Assembly (NCBI GenBank): GCA_049324315.1
Contig: JBMOKU010000026.1
Location: forward strand, 1 to 64,000
Direction: 5' to 3'
From: JBMOKU01 sp049324315
Lineage (GTDB): Bacteria; Bacillota; Clostridia; Peptostreptococcales; Thermotaleaceae
Length of the DNA: 64,000 nt
Part shown: piece by piece, positions 1 to 8,015 of the stretch
Layout: each line of letters opens with the position of its first letter
How positions within the stretch are numbered: the stretch's first letter is position 1
Notes under the pieces: model-generated
Told to the model about the DNA's origin: nothing
The model's input: only the letters and a program-made list of their open reading frames with translations
Database searches by the model: none
Translations under genes and position numbers: made by a program

Positions 1-121
1 TTTACCCTCTCGCTTAGCACCCTGCATTACTGCAACGCACCGAGATTGGCTACCCAGCTCACTGGCGATTACTGGGACGGGACTTGCACCCGCTAGTGTA
101 GTCCAGCTTCACTGGACGCAC
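1..121 (-). mobile_element. Group II intron, 5' end (domain I), truncated by window edge
   Basis: Read on the minus strand, the RNA begins at 121 with GTGCG, the usual 5' end of group II introns, and continues with GGGTGCAAGTCCCG and GGGTGCTAAGCGAGAGGG, which resemble conserved domain I segments of bacterial introns. It starts about 15 bases behind the terminator hairpin of the hemerythrin gene, the insertion habit of group IIC introns. Only the first 121 bases are present. The reverse transcriptase and domains II-VI would lie before base 1. Recognition is by motif memory, so the subclass is tentative. Confidence 0.7.
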
Positions 122-160
122 CCAAAATGAAAACGGCCCCCGGAAAACTCCGGCGACCCT
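122..160 (-). terminator. Terminator of the hemerythrin gene and intron target
   Basis: On the minus strand GGTC-G-CCGGA pairs across the loop GTTT with TCCGG-G-GGCC and is followed by GTTTTCATTTT. It ends transcription of the hemerythrin gene. The group II intron starts directly after the T-rich tail. Confidence 0.75.
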
Positions 161-183
161 CATTCTTGTATCTCTAGATATAT

Positions 184-600
184 CTAAAAAACACCCATAT
201 TGTTGAAATGTGCTTTATACAATGAATCTGTTTTTAAAATATGTTTTCCGATCCAATCGGAAACAAACATAATCAGTTCCATCTTTACGCGTTTCTGTTT
301 TTCGTCGATGTTTTGACTTTCTAGTTCTCCAAGCTTATCAATGAAAGCATCATGTTCTACTTTATGCTTGTCCAAATATTTATAATTATGTTTGAGCAGC
401 AAGTTTTCCTCAAACCGAAAATGTTCCATGGTATAGTCTTTCAATTCCTCTAGTATGTCGATAATCTCATCATAATGATCCGTATCATCGGCGTCCAGCG
501 TCAGGGCATACAATCTCGACCCAATTTCAAATAATTTTTTGTGCTGTTCATCAATTTCCTTAACATTGACAGTGTATTGCTCTTTCCATTCAAATGCCAT
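184..600 (-). CDS. Bacteriohemerythrin
   Basis: This 138-residue single-domain protein binds O2 at a non-heme di-iron centre and probably serves in oxygen sensing, storage or detoxification in the cytoplasm of an anaerobe. All seven iron ligands of the family are visible: H20, H60, E64, H79, H83, H120 and D125, in the patterns HxxxE, HxxxH and HxxxxD. The length is typical. The ATG at 600 is chosen because AGGAGG lies 6-11 bases upstream; an ATG six codons earlier would place that site inside the gene. It is monocistronic, with its own terminator at 122-160. Confidence 0.93.
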   Translation of the reverse strand: MAFEWKEQYTVNVKEIDEQHKKLFEIGSRLYALTLDADDTDHYDEIIDILEELKDYTMEHFRFEENLLLKHNYKYLDKHKVEHDAFIDKLGELESQNIDEKQKRVKMELIMFVSDWIGKHILKTDSLYKAHFNNMGVF

Positions 601-805
601 GGTTAATCCTCCTTGCATCGATATCTCACTCTAAGTTTAATTTTTGCCGCCTACTTTTTTCTCGCTCTGAAAATATTTATAGTCACGGTTAGCCGTTAGC
701 CGTATTCGGGTCATACTTTAGAACGATGCCAAAGTATTTAGATTTGCGGGAAATCACTTATTATATACCCATAATTTTTTATTTAAACACAAATTTTTCA
801 CAATC

Positions 806-849
806 ATAAGGTCAAGGGATATCCGTCTACGGATATCCCTTGACCTTAT
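806..849 (-). terminator. Perfect 20-bp hairpin behind the copper gene
   Basis: The arms 806-825 and 830-849 are perfectly complementary with a four-base loop and begin directly after the stop codon of the HMA/cupredoxin gene. The minus-strand tail is A/T-rich but lacks a clean T run, so besides termination it could protect the mRNA 3' end. Confidence 0.75.
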
Positions 850-850
850 A

Positions 851-2599
851 TTAGTTGCAGCATCCTGCTCCTCCAGTTCCTGCCGGTATTTCACTTTTTT
901 CAATTTCATCAACATCAACCTGTCGAATATCATCTACAATAACGATTTTTCCTCGCAGCATATTCATACCACAGGTGAACAAAATTTCACCGGGCGCTTC
1001 AGGTAAAAACTTGATACTGTTCTGTCCGTCCTTTATTTCCTGTGAAAAACCCGCAGAAGGAATCAGTAGTTCACTGGTGCAGTAGCTGATATTCTCGCCG
1101 GTTATCTTCCACTGTACGGGGATACCTTTTTGCACAATAAGAATATTAGGCATATACCCTTCATTTCCAACGGTCATTTCAATGATTTGTGTATCTTCTG
1201 CTATCACAGCTGCAGCTGCTTTATTTTCTGCCTGGGTCGCACCACCGCAGCAGCCACCTTCTGAAACGTTTGGCTGTTCAGAGCCATTGGATGGTACCTC
1301 AACATCGGCAGAAGGATCACCAACAGCAGTTAACTGGGTCGTGATCATTCCCATCCAACAGGTGATGGTAATGGGCCCTGTTTTGGTTGGTGTAAACTCA
1401 ATTGTTGTATCTGAGGAGGTCAAATCCTTTTCGATACCATAAGCCGGGATCATAATAGGATTGTTACAACCATTGATGCTTTGTACATCCAAATTGATTT
1501 TTACAGGAACTCCTGCTTGTACAACGGCCGCATCCGGTGTATAGTTTCTAGCCCCAATAGTAAGGTTGATAACCTGTTTGCCATTCTCCATTTTTATTTC
1601 TTGTTTTGGATTGCCTTTTGCTGTTTCTAGGGCAAAGCCTCCACCTGACAGCGCTAGACCTCGATTTAACATCACAAGACCTAGTACCATAACGAGTGCT
1701 GCACTGGCCTTCATCAAGCTTTTTCCAGCCCTGCGGTTGATCATAGATGCAACTGCCCCAAAAGCAAACACCAAAGGGACCGTACCCATGCTGAAAAAGA
1801 ACATGGACAGTCCACCTTTTATCACACTGCCTGTGCCTAACGCATATAACTGCATAGTCTGTAAGGGACCACAAGGCATAAACCCATTAAGCAGCCCAAT
1901 CATAAATGGTCTTAAAGGGTGGGTGGAACTCACTTTATTAAATCTCATTTCTGGAAGTTTTAGAGACAGCCACGAAGGCAGGATCACTAGATTCAGCATC
2001 TTGAGTCCAAATAGGATCATGAACACACCGGCTAAAATAGCCACCAGACCTTTTAGTTGTCCAGACGGCGTAATAATGGAACCCAGCCCCCCTACAACTG
2101 CTCCGATAACAGTATAAGAAATGACTCTACCTAGGTTATACAATAATGGCGTCAGTATCTTTGAACCTTTCGATATTTGGGATGGAATGCTTTGGGACAA
2201 TGCTATTCCCCCACACATGCCTATACAATGAATTGAAGTAAGCAATCCCACTAAAAATATCAATCCAAAGCCCATATTGTCTGATATCTGGGGAAGATAG
2301 TTGAATCCAACCGTATTTTCAATCACTAAATAACCTGCCAACAGCAGCATCAGTAAAGGAACAATCGACTTCCACTGTTGAAAGGGTGTATTTCGTATAC
2401 CATAACCTATATCTTCGACAATTGACTGTATCCGCTCTTCCTTGATTAGCATATCATCAAACTGAATCTCAACCTTTCCCCGTTGAAAGTCAGCTTTTGC
2501 CTCTTCAATTCCTTTTTCTTTAAGAAGACCCGCTTCTATTCTTCTCTCACAGCTTCCACATACCATACCATCAACCAATAATGTCATTCTCTTTAACAT
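851..2599 (-). CDS. HMA domain / SafE-like membrane domain / two cupredoxin-like domains fusion
   Basis: This 582-residue protein is probably a copper-handling membrane protein. Residues 1-70 form a heavy-metal-associated domain with the metal motif GMVCGSC (C14, C17). About six membrane segments follow (80-320), with TSIHCIGMCGG and NGFMPCGP, typical of the SafE/UreH-like relatives of DsbD and TauE. Two cupredoxin-like repeats follow (about 340-435 and 485-575), each with a Cys near mid-domain and a late CWMGM or CGMNM ligand-like motif. The C-terminus has a further GGAGCC. It lies downstream of csoR, which suggests copper control. The start is uncertain: ATGs at 2620, 2599 and 2587 are possible, with GGTGGAG just before 2599. 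Confidence 0.8.
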   Translation of the reverse strand: MLKRMTLLVDGMVCGSCERRIEAGLLKEKGIEEAKADFQRGKVEIQFDDMLIKEERIQSIVEDIGYGIRNTPFQQWKSIVPLLMLLLAGYLVIENTVGFNYLPQISDNMGFGLIFLVGLLTSIHCIGMCGGIALSQSIPSQISKGSKILTPLLYNLGRVISYTVIGAVVGGLGSIITPSGQLKGLVAILAGVFMILFGLKMLNLVILPSWLSLKLPEMRFNKVSSTHPLRPFMIGLLNGFMPCGPLQTMQLYALGTGSVIKGGLSMFFFSMGTVPLVFAFGAVASMINRRAGKSLMKASAALVMVLGLVMLNRGLALSGGGFALETAKGNPKQEIKMENGKQVINLTIGARNYTPDAAVVQAGVPVKINLDVQSINGCNNPIMIPAYGIEKDLTSSDTTIEFTPTKTGPITITCWMGMITTQLTAVGDPSADVEVPSNGSEQPNVSEGGCCGGATQAENKAAAAVIAEDTQIIEMTVGNEGYMPNILIVQKGIPVQWKITGENISYCTSELLIPSAGFSQEIKDGQNSIKFLPEAPGEILFTCGMNMLRGKIVIVDDIRQVDVDEIEKSEIPAGTGGAGCCN

Positions 2600-2678
2600 A
2601 TCTCCACCCCATACTCTCATAGGATTATCATGAAATATACATCTGCCACGCCATGAGGATAATTCCATCGTTTTCCCG

Positions 2679-2703
2679 GGTGGCTGTAGGCAGCCACCCC
2701 TAC
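2679..2703. repeat. Dispersed palindromic element (GTAGGGG type), copy 1
   Basis: GGGTGGCTG and CAGCCACCC form a perfect 9-bp stem with loop TAGG, flanked by CTAC (GTAG on the other strand). The design matches the elements at 10161, 10211, 40994 and 45574. It lies between csoR and the copper membrane gene. Confidence 0.6.
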
Positions 2704-2826
2704 GATACTCGAACTGCCCCTATGTCTCCGCTATTGTGCAATAAAGCTTAGTTATTGAGAATCTATCTTCAATATACTATGGACACCCCCTTTTGTACAT
2801 GGAGAAATTATTTCCATTGGCACCCA

Positions 2827-3165
2827 CTAACCTGTTTTAATCATTCTCTCAATGGTCTTAAGAAATTCTTCGATCACATCGTTATCATCGTTTTTGATTT
2901 TGGGGACAATGCAGGTTTTCAAATGGCTTTCCAATAAAAGCTTACTGACGCTGCGCATAGCTGATTGTACAGCTGCTATCTGAATCAAAACATCATCACA
3001 ATATACGTCCTTCTCGATCATTCCTTTGATCCCCCGGATCTGTCCTTCGATTCGGTTTAATCGCTTCACTAGATTATCGGTTATATTTTCTGGACGATGA
3101 CTTACTCTCCCCTCTAGCTCCATGTCTCCGCAGCAATCATGCCCATGCCTGTTTTTATCTTCCAT
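2827..3165 (-). CDS. csoR: CsoR-family copper-sensing transcriptional repressor
   Basis: This 112-residue all-helical DUF156 protein matches Cu(I)-responsive CsoR repressors. The Cu ligand set Cys-His-Cys is present as C56 (in DVYCDD), H81 and C85 (in ESHLKTC), which favours copper over the nickel RcnR or formaldehyde FrmR types. A His/Cys-rich N-terminal tail (HGHDCCGD) precedes the core and is unusual. The ATG at 3165 is chosen for the GGGGTGAG site just upstream. It lies upstream of the HMA/cupredoxin gene on the same strand, so it probably represses both genes until copper binds. Confidence 0.9.
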   Translation of the reverse strand: MEDKNRHGHDCCGDMELEGRVSHRPENITDNLVKRLNRIEGQIRGIKGMIEKDVYCDDVLIQIAAVQSAMRSVSKLLLESHLKTCIVPKIKNDDNDVIEEFLKTIERMIKTG

Positions 3166-3278
3166 GCTCTCACCCCTTCCTACAGTAAAAGTCTTAGGAA
3201 AATTTAACTTTCCCAAGACTTATTTTCATTTTTCTTACAGGTCCTCAATACCGGTTACCTCATATTACTCCTTTATAC

Positions 3279-3297
3279 TATACCCTACTATCGTATA
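3279..3297. promoter_or_regulatory. Possible CsoR operator
   Basis: TATAC and GTATA form an inverted repeat around CCTACTATC, about 115 bases upstream of csoR. It resembles TACC/GGTA-type CsoR sites, but the central bases are weaker than in characterised operators. Confidence 0.35.
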
Positions 3298-3374
3298 ATA
3301 TATGACTAAAAATCTATCCTGTCAACGCTATCTTTTTAATTATTTTCATCAGTATTGCCTTTAAAAACTAAAAT

Positions 3375-3402
3375 GCACCTGACTTCATAAGAAATCAGGT
3401 GC
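3375..3402 (-). terminator. Terminator of the SLH protein gene
   Basis: GCACCTGA pairs with TCAGGTGC, with three more inner pairs around a four-base loop. The minus-strand tail is ATTTTAGTTTTT. It lies 34 bases after the stop of the SLH gene. Confidence 0.8.
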
Positions 3403-3435
3403 GTATAAAAAGAGAAAAAAGAGGATTGTAAGCAG

Positions 3436-5052
3436 CTATAATATTTCTATTCTCACGATCTTATAATTGATCACTTTTATTTCTACTTGCTCGCCGACAA
3501 ATTCAACCAAATCAGCTACATTAATGGCATCATCATCGTCAAAAATTTTCGCATCTCCATCGATAACAAAAGTTTTACTACCATTCGTTAAACCTATGGT
3601 CAACTTATTCTGGGCTCCAAATTCAACGGCGGTTAACTTTCCCTCGTAGGTATTGGTAATGGATTCGGCATAGAGACGAATTACCTGTTGATTTTTAATT
3701 CTAGCCTCTACTTTCATTCCAACCAATAAATTTCGTAAAATCGTGGCACGTCCATCCAGTCTGATATCTGCATCATCATCCATTGTATAGGTTCTTTCGA
3801 CACTACCTACTTTAATTGTTACCTTGTCACTATTCGTATCAAGTTTTGTTATAACCCCTTCAAATGTTTGATCGTTAACGGTCCTTGTTACATATATCTC
3901 TTTTACTCTGTTATTACTATCCACCGTAATTTTTGCTTCATCACCAACCTGAATATCATCCAAATCTTTGTCCACGCCATTGATCTCTATATCGGCACTA
4001 CTCAGTACATTAAAAGAAATCAGCATATTGGAAACCTGAAGCTTAATGGTATTGTCCCCCACTGCTTTTACAAGACCTTCATAGTCTGCATCTATATCAT
4101 CATCCTCATCCGTTAATACACGGATCGTTACCACGTCGCCATCCTCTACAGACAACCGAACTGTCATACCTTTTTCCATTTCACTGTAGCTTATTCTGTC
4201 TCCATCGATATCATACACCTTAGTATCATCTGTAACATCATAGGTTTTTACGCTATTGTCCGTCTTAATCTGGATTTCTTCACTATATAGTTTATAGATC
4301 TCTCCTGTGATTTGTCTTACGTCTTGGTCATCGTCGTCTTCGTCCAATTCATCTAAGTTCTTCATCAAAACAGCAATTTCTGCCCTTGTCATTGGTTTAT
4401 TCGGCTGGAAATTGTTATTGTTGTCTCCAACCATGATCTCCAGCTTATCAACTAAGTATACGTATCCCACTGCACCAACTTGTACTGCTGCTGCATCCTT
4501 GAACCGCAGCTCTACATCCATATATTCCTGTGCTTCCTCTTCTTTTCCTAAAGCCCGAATAATATATTTTGCTACATCCTGTCTTGAAGCAGGTGTTGTG
4601 AAATTTTGCTGAGCTACATCCACTTCATCAATCAGCCCTTTTTCCAGAGCCACTTCGATATACCCTTTTCCCCAATCCTCCAACCGATCTTTTAATTTGT
4701 CCTTGAGTTTCCCCTTTAAGATTAACTCCAGATTATCTTCTGCCTCTTCATCCCATCCCATGGTCCTAATAATCATAGCCAAAGCCTGTATTTTGGTCAC
4801 CGAACTGGAAGGTGCATATTTTCCGTCTCCTATCCCTTGAATGATCCCCTTCAATGCCATTTCTTCAATGGCCTCTTGTGCCCATTCATAATTTGTTAGG
4901 TCGTTGAACTTCTTCATCAAACCAGGAGGAAGTCCTCCTTTTTTCTGCAAGCCCGGAGGCGTTCCCTTATTCTGTCCATAGGCATATACCGGACTCATAA
5001 CACTCAAAACGATAACAACTGCTGCCATGATAAAACAAAAAATTTTTTTCAT
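3436..5052 (-). CDS. S-layer homology (SLH) domain protein, exported
   Basis: This 538-residue protein has a signal peptide (KK, then a hydrophobic run ending near A24) and is probably anchored to cell-wall polymers. Three SLH-type segments are seen at about 51-97, 120-165 and 185-233, the last containing the typical MTRAEIAVLM. The remainder, 245-538, consists of about four beta-rich repeats of roughly 75 residues, each with a pattern like G-x-I-T-K-L followed by a D-rich stretch, of unknown role. The ATG at 5052 is preceded by GGAGGAATTGGG; an upstream in-frame start would bury that site. The protein is markedly acidic. It stands alone between terminators. Confidence 0.85.
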   Translation of the reverse strand: MKKIFCFIMAAVVIVLSVMSPVYAYGQNKGTPPGLQKKGGLPPGLMKKFNDLTNYEWAQEAIEEMALKGIIQGIGDGKYAPSSSVTKIQALAMIIRTMGWDEEAEDNLELILKGKLKDKLKDRLEDWGKGYIEVALEKGLIDEVDVAQQNFTTPASRQDVAKYIIRALGKEEEAQEYMDVELRFKDAAAVQVGAVGYVYLVDKLEIMVGDNNNNFQPNKPMTRAEIAVLMKNLDELDEDDDDQDVRQITGEIYKLYSEEIQIKTDNSVKTYDVTDDTKVYDIDGDRISYSEMEKGMTVRLSVEDGDVVTIRVLTDEDDDIDADYEGLVKAVGDNTIKLQVSNMLISFNVLSSADIEINGVDKDLDDIQVGDEAKITVDSNNRVKEIYVTRTVNDQTFEGVITKLDTNSDKVTIKVGSVERTYTMDDDADIRLDGRATILRNLLVGMKVEARIKNQQVIRLYAESITNTYEGKLTAVEFGAQNKLTIGLTNGSKTFVIDGDAKIFDDDDAINVADLVEFVGEQVEIKVINYKIVRIEIL

Positions 5053-5252
5053 CCCAATTCCTCCTCTGAATCTTATCATTAAATAAATACGGCCAGTATT
5101 TTTATTTGGGTACCTTCTTCTTCGATTTTTTTTAATTTATTCCATATTATGGTTTTATATATTTTCTAATAGGAGTGCCATTCTATCCGTACATTGCATA
5201 TTTTATAACTGAGAGATAAATTTGCTCAAAATATATATAAGGGGGAAACATA

Positions 5253-5729
5253 GTGGATAATAAAGATTATAAAAAAGATCCTATGAAAGACTATGCTATG
5301 GAGGATAACTATCCCATGTATGGACACATGCCTATGATGGATATGATGATGCCTTCAATGGATTACATGGGCATGCCATGTCCTATGTATGGAATGCATC
5401 ATGCCATGCTGCCTGAAATGTCCCACATGCCATGTCCTATGATGTCTCATATGCCTGAGATGTCTCATATGCCTATGGGCTATATGCCCGAAATGTCCCA
5501 TATGCCTATGGACTATATGCCTGAAATGTCTCATATGCCTATGGGTAATATGCCCATGCATACTATGCCTATGGAAAATCCTGTGCTGGGTATGATGGAT
5601 ACGATGAAAGATAAAAAAGACTACTGTTATATGTACCACATGCATCGATATATGGCACATATGCACGAAGCAGAAGCTTGCAGGGTTAAGGCACAGGAAT
5701 GCATGCTTGAAGAAAAGAAAAAAAGATAA
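5253..5729 (+). CDS. Methionine/histidine-rich repeat protein
   Basis: This 158-residue protein is of no recognised family. About 44 of its residues are Met, with many His and Tyr. The middle carries three tandem 11-residue units of the form PEMSHMPMGYM plus degenerate copies. The C-terminal 45 residues are charged and contain two Cys (ACRVKAQEC). Met/His-rich repeats bind Cu(I) or Ag(I) in known copper proteins, and a copper module lies 2 kb away. A spore-coat role is equally possible given the neighbouring sporulation-type genes. The start is GTG at 5253, eight bases after GGGGG. No signal peptide is seen. The antisense His-rich frame is an artefact of the repeats. Confidence 0.75.
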   Translation: MDNKDYKKDPMKDYAMEDNYPMYGHMPMMDMMMPSMDYMGMPCPMYGMHHAMLPEMSHMPCPMMSHMPEMSHMPMGYMPEMSHMPMDYMPEMSHMPMGNMPMHTMPMENPVLGMMDTMKDKKDYCYMYHMHRYMAHMHEAEACRVKAQECMLEEKKKR

Positions 5730-5737
5730 AGAAAGAA

Positions 5738-5766
5738 GGCCTCTTCCCGTAGGAAGAGACCTTTTT
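5738..5766 (+). terminator. Terminator of the Met-rich gene
   Basis: GGCCTCTTCC pairs with GGAAGAGACC over the loop CGTA (one mismatch) and is followed by TTTTT. Confidence 0.9.
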
Positions 5767-5770
5767 GTAT

Positions 5771-6370
5771 CTAGAATATATCTTCAATTTCATCAATCAT
5801 ATCTCTCGTCCATGCCCCTGTTCTTGTTCTTACTCTGTTTGTGTAGTCACGAAGTCTCGTAACCCGGTCTTCGTCTGAAGTAACATATACTCTATCAATT
5901 GCGGGCATAACGCTTCTTACCCGCCGTGCTATCTCTGACTGCAGGCCTTTCGCATTCAGCACATTATTTGTTGTATCCGTATCAACACCTACATACGCTG
6001 TATTATTATTTACGATGACTACAGCGTCTACGACCCCATCAATTCTCTCTACTTCTGTTTCTAAGCTTGCATTTCTTCCATTATTATTTTGCGTAATCGT
6101 TTCATTATCATCCCTTATCAAGTTATTTGGCCCAACAATAGGCCTTTGATTTGGCCTCGTCTCTCCTATATTAAATTCATCTGTAAGATCATCTCGATCG
6201 TCATAGGTTCCCATATCTGTGTATCTGTCCCTGGAGGCATCATCCGGAACATTATCTGGGGTAACATTGTCTTCGGGGACAGGTCTTTGTGCTGGTGTAC
6301 ATCCTATGGCCATCAAAGACATAATTAGCACAAAAAGAACACACTTGATATATTTTCTTGTATTTTTCAA
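5771..6370 (-). CDS. YhcN/YlaJ-family sporulation lipoprotein
   Basis: This 199-residue lipoprotein has the lipobox LMAIGC with the acylated Cys at residue 24. A low-complexity Asn/Asp/Pro-rich linker follows. The family domain (about 100-185) contains VERIDGVVDAVVIVNNNTAYVGV-like and VRSVMPAIDRVYVTSD-like segments, seen here in the same order. Members sit in the spore inner membrane of Bacillus and Clostridia. The TTG at 6370 is preferred: AAAGGAG lies seven bases upstream, while the ATG two codons earlier touches it. The gene is convergent with the Met-rich gene. Confidence 0.85.
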   Translation of the reverse strand: MKNTRKYIKCVLFVLIMSLMAIGCTPAQRPVPEDNVTPDNVPDDASRDRYTDMGTYDDRDDLTDEFNIGETRPNQRPIVGPNNLIRDDNETITQNNNGRNASLETEVERIDGVVDAVVIVNNNTAYVGVDTDTTNNVLNAKGLQSEIARRVRSVMPAIDRVYVTSDEDRVTRLRDYTNRVRTRTGAWTRDMIDEIEDIF

Positions 6371-6653
6371 ATACATTCTCCTTTCATTTTTAATTGTGAT
6401 AGTTAATCACACTTTTATTTTCTGTCTTTTCATGGATGAATATCGATTGAAATTTTATCTAGACTTAGCAGTATTTCACAATAATATGTTGAAAATATGC
6501 AACATTTTGTTTTGAAGAATCGATAAAGAACTGTAACACTTTTCTTTTTTTTTCATATGATGATTATATATAGTCTATTTCCATAAATTACATGAAAATT
6601 GGATAAGTTGTTACGATCAAATCTATATTATTAAGATTGGAGGTATTTTACAT

Positions 6654-6842
6654 ATGAGTGAAACAACAAACAAATCATTGGACTATACCACGAACACTTC
6701 TCTTTTGTTTTTTTTCTTATTGCTGATTATTTTTTTTAGCACAGGAGATATTTTCGGCAAAAACGGATTTGATGAATCATCCCTACTTTTCTTCTTCTTA
6801 TTGCTGATTGTTTTGTTCGGTGGAGGTTTCTTCGGAATCTAA
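6654..6842 (+). CDS. Small hydrophobic protein with an internal repeat
   Basis: This 62-residue membrane protein has two near-identical hydrophobic segments, SLLFFFLLLIIFF and SLLFFFLLLIVLF, separated by a Gly/Asp-containing loop. The second ends in GGGFFGI. The form recalls tiny YjcZ-like sporulation proteins, but no family is assigned. A good site (GGAGG, eight bases from ATG) and a dedicated terminator support expression. The tandem segment suggests internal duplication. Confidence 0.7.
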   Translation: MSETTNKSLDYTTNTSLLFFFLLLIIFFSTGDIFGKNGFDESSLLFFFLLLIVLFGGGFFGI

Positions 6843-6856
6843 TATTCCATCATAAA

Positions 6857-6889
6857 GATACTGCACTAACCTTTGCAGTGTCTTTTTTC
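6857..6889 (+). terminator. Terminator of the small hydrophobic gene
   Basis: GATACTGCA pairs with TGCAGTGTC (one G-T pair), followed by TTTTTT. Confidence 0.85.
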
Positions 6890-6895
6890 ATGATC

Positions 6896-6928
6896 AAAAA
6901 ACTCGTCAAAGTAATGACGAGTTTTTTA
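6896..6928. terminator. Bidirectional terminator
   Basis: AAAAAACTCGTCA pairs perfectly with TGACGAGTTTTTT. T runs occur on both strands, so it serves the DUF2935 gene on the minus strand and backs up the plus-strand terminator. Confidence 0.85.
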
Positions 6929-6940
6929 ATGATGCTCTTT

Positions 6941-7906
6941 TTAATAGCTTTTTAATAGACTCAAATAATGGTTTGCCTCCCGCAGCGTATGGTCGCTAAG
7001 CAGGGGCAGGATAATGGATTTGATTTTGCATTGGATCAAGCCTTCTGTACCCTTAGCCTTAAAATCTCTAATCTGTTTCGTTGCTTTCATACTCTTCTCC
7101 GTTACTTTGCCTATATTGGACAATTTATCTAAGGCTTTTTCAGCTTCTTTTTTCAGACCTTCAAACTCCTTGGCAAAATGATTTGCCGTATGGATTAGTT
7201 CCTCTTCTGAAGGGTCCAGGAGACCCCTTATGAATTGTGCATGTTCTCCCATGATCTCATTCCAGAAGACTTCCTGCTTTAGTATCTCCTGACCATGACT
7301 GCCTTGGCCCATCTGCAGTTTTCTAAGTCCCTTAATGTACCACGCTGCTTCTTCCACCACATGTTCCAACAGCTTAGGATAATTGGTCGTGAATACTCTA
7401 CATGCCAATACCTCTGCCAAAACTTTTTCTTTAAACCGGATGAATTCTCCCGTCAGAAAAATAGCTTTTTGATTCAAAGCAAAGATATGCTGTTCTAATG
7501 CCATTGGTATCGTGTCTGGCGTGTACTTGTCTGTTTGCATTGCCAGCTCTGCCCTCGTAATTTTCGTATCAATTTTTATACCGGTATAGTACTCTGTTAC
7601 TTTTTCAGCTTCAAAGGTAAAGGGGGTAACCAACTGACCAGATGTCAGTACCTTTTCCGATACAAGTCCGTTGGCTGCAGTAACATATTCCAGCAGTAAT
7701 CTTTCGTATTCCAATTGAAACTCTCTTGCCCTCTGTATAAGCATGCTGTTCTTCGGTGTGAAGCCCAAAGCTAAAAACAAAGCATGTTCTTTCATAATTC
7801 TGATAAAGAATAAATTGAAGTCAAGGGATTGCTGGATAAATTCTTTTCTTGACAACACGTCCGATAAGACCTCCTTCACAAATGCGAAATTTCTCCTTTT
7901 ATCCAT
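6941..7906 (-). CDS. DUF2935 domain protein
   Basis: This 321-residue cytoplasmic protein is built of two similar helical halves. The first has MKEHALFLALGF and the second MGEHAQFIRGLLDPSE, the signature of DUF2935, a metal-binding helical-bundle family in Firmicutes with His/Glu ligands reminiscent of ferritin or hemerythrin folds. The biochemical function of the family is not established. It is monocistronic and divergent from the CO dehydrogenase gene, with about 100 bases between starts, so the two may share a control region. Confidence 0.85.
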   Translation of the reverse strand: MDKRRNFAFVKEVLSDVLSRKEFIQQSLDFNLFFIRIMKEHALFLALGFTPKNSMLIQRAREFQLEYERLLLEYVTAANGLVSEKVLTSGQLVTPFTFEAEKVTEYYTGIKIDTKITRAELAMQTDKYTPDTIPMALEQHIFALNQKAIFLTGEFIRFKEKVLAEVLACRVFTTNYPKLLEHVVEEAAWYIKGLRKLQMGQGSHGQEILKQEVFWNEIMGEHAQFIRGLLDPSEEELIHTANHFAKEFEGLKKEAEKALDKLSNIGKVTEKSMKATKQIRDFKAKGTEGLIQCKIKSIILPLLSDHTLREANHYLSLLKSY

Positions 7907-8015
7907 CTTATTCTCTTCTTAAAAAAGATGTTCTTACTTTCTCTTGCGTTTCACGCATAGAATAAGGATTTGACTCAAACAATAATAGATGAATAAAAAT
8001 AAAGGAGGTCTTGTT

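Noticed and set aside
680..720. GTTAGCCGTTAGCCG-type sequence as a mobile element end
   Set aside because: Only a short simple repeat is visible, without target duplication or partner.
5355..5666. Antisense His-rich frame across the Met-rich gene
   Set aside because: It results from CAT codons complementary to ATG repeats and lacks a ribosome site.
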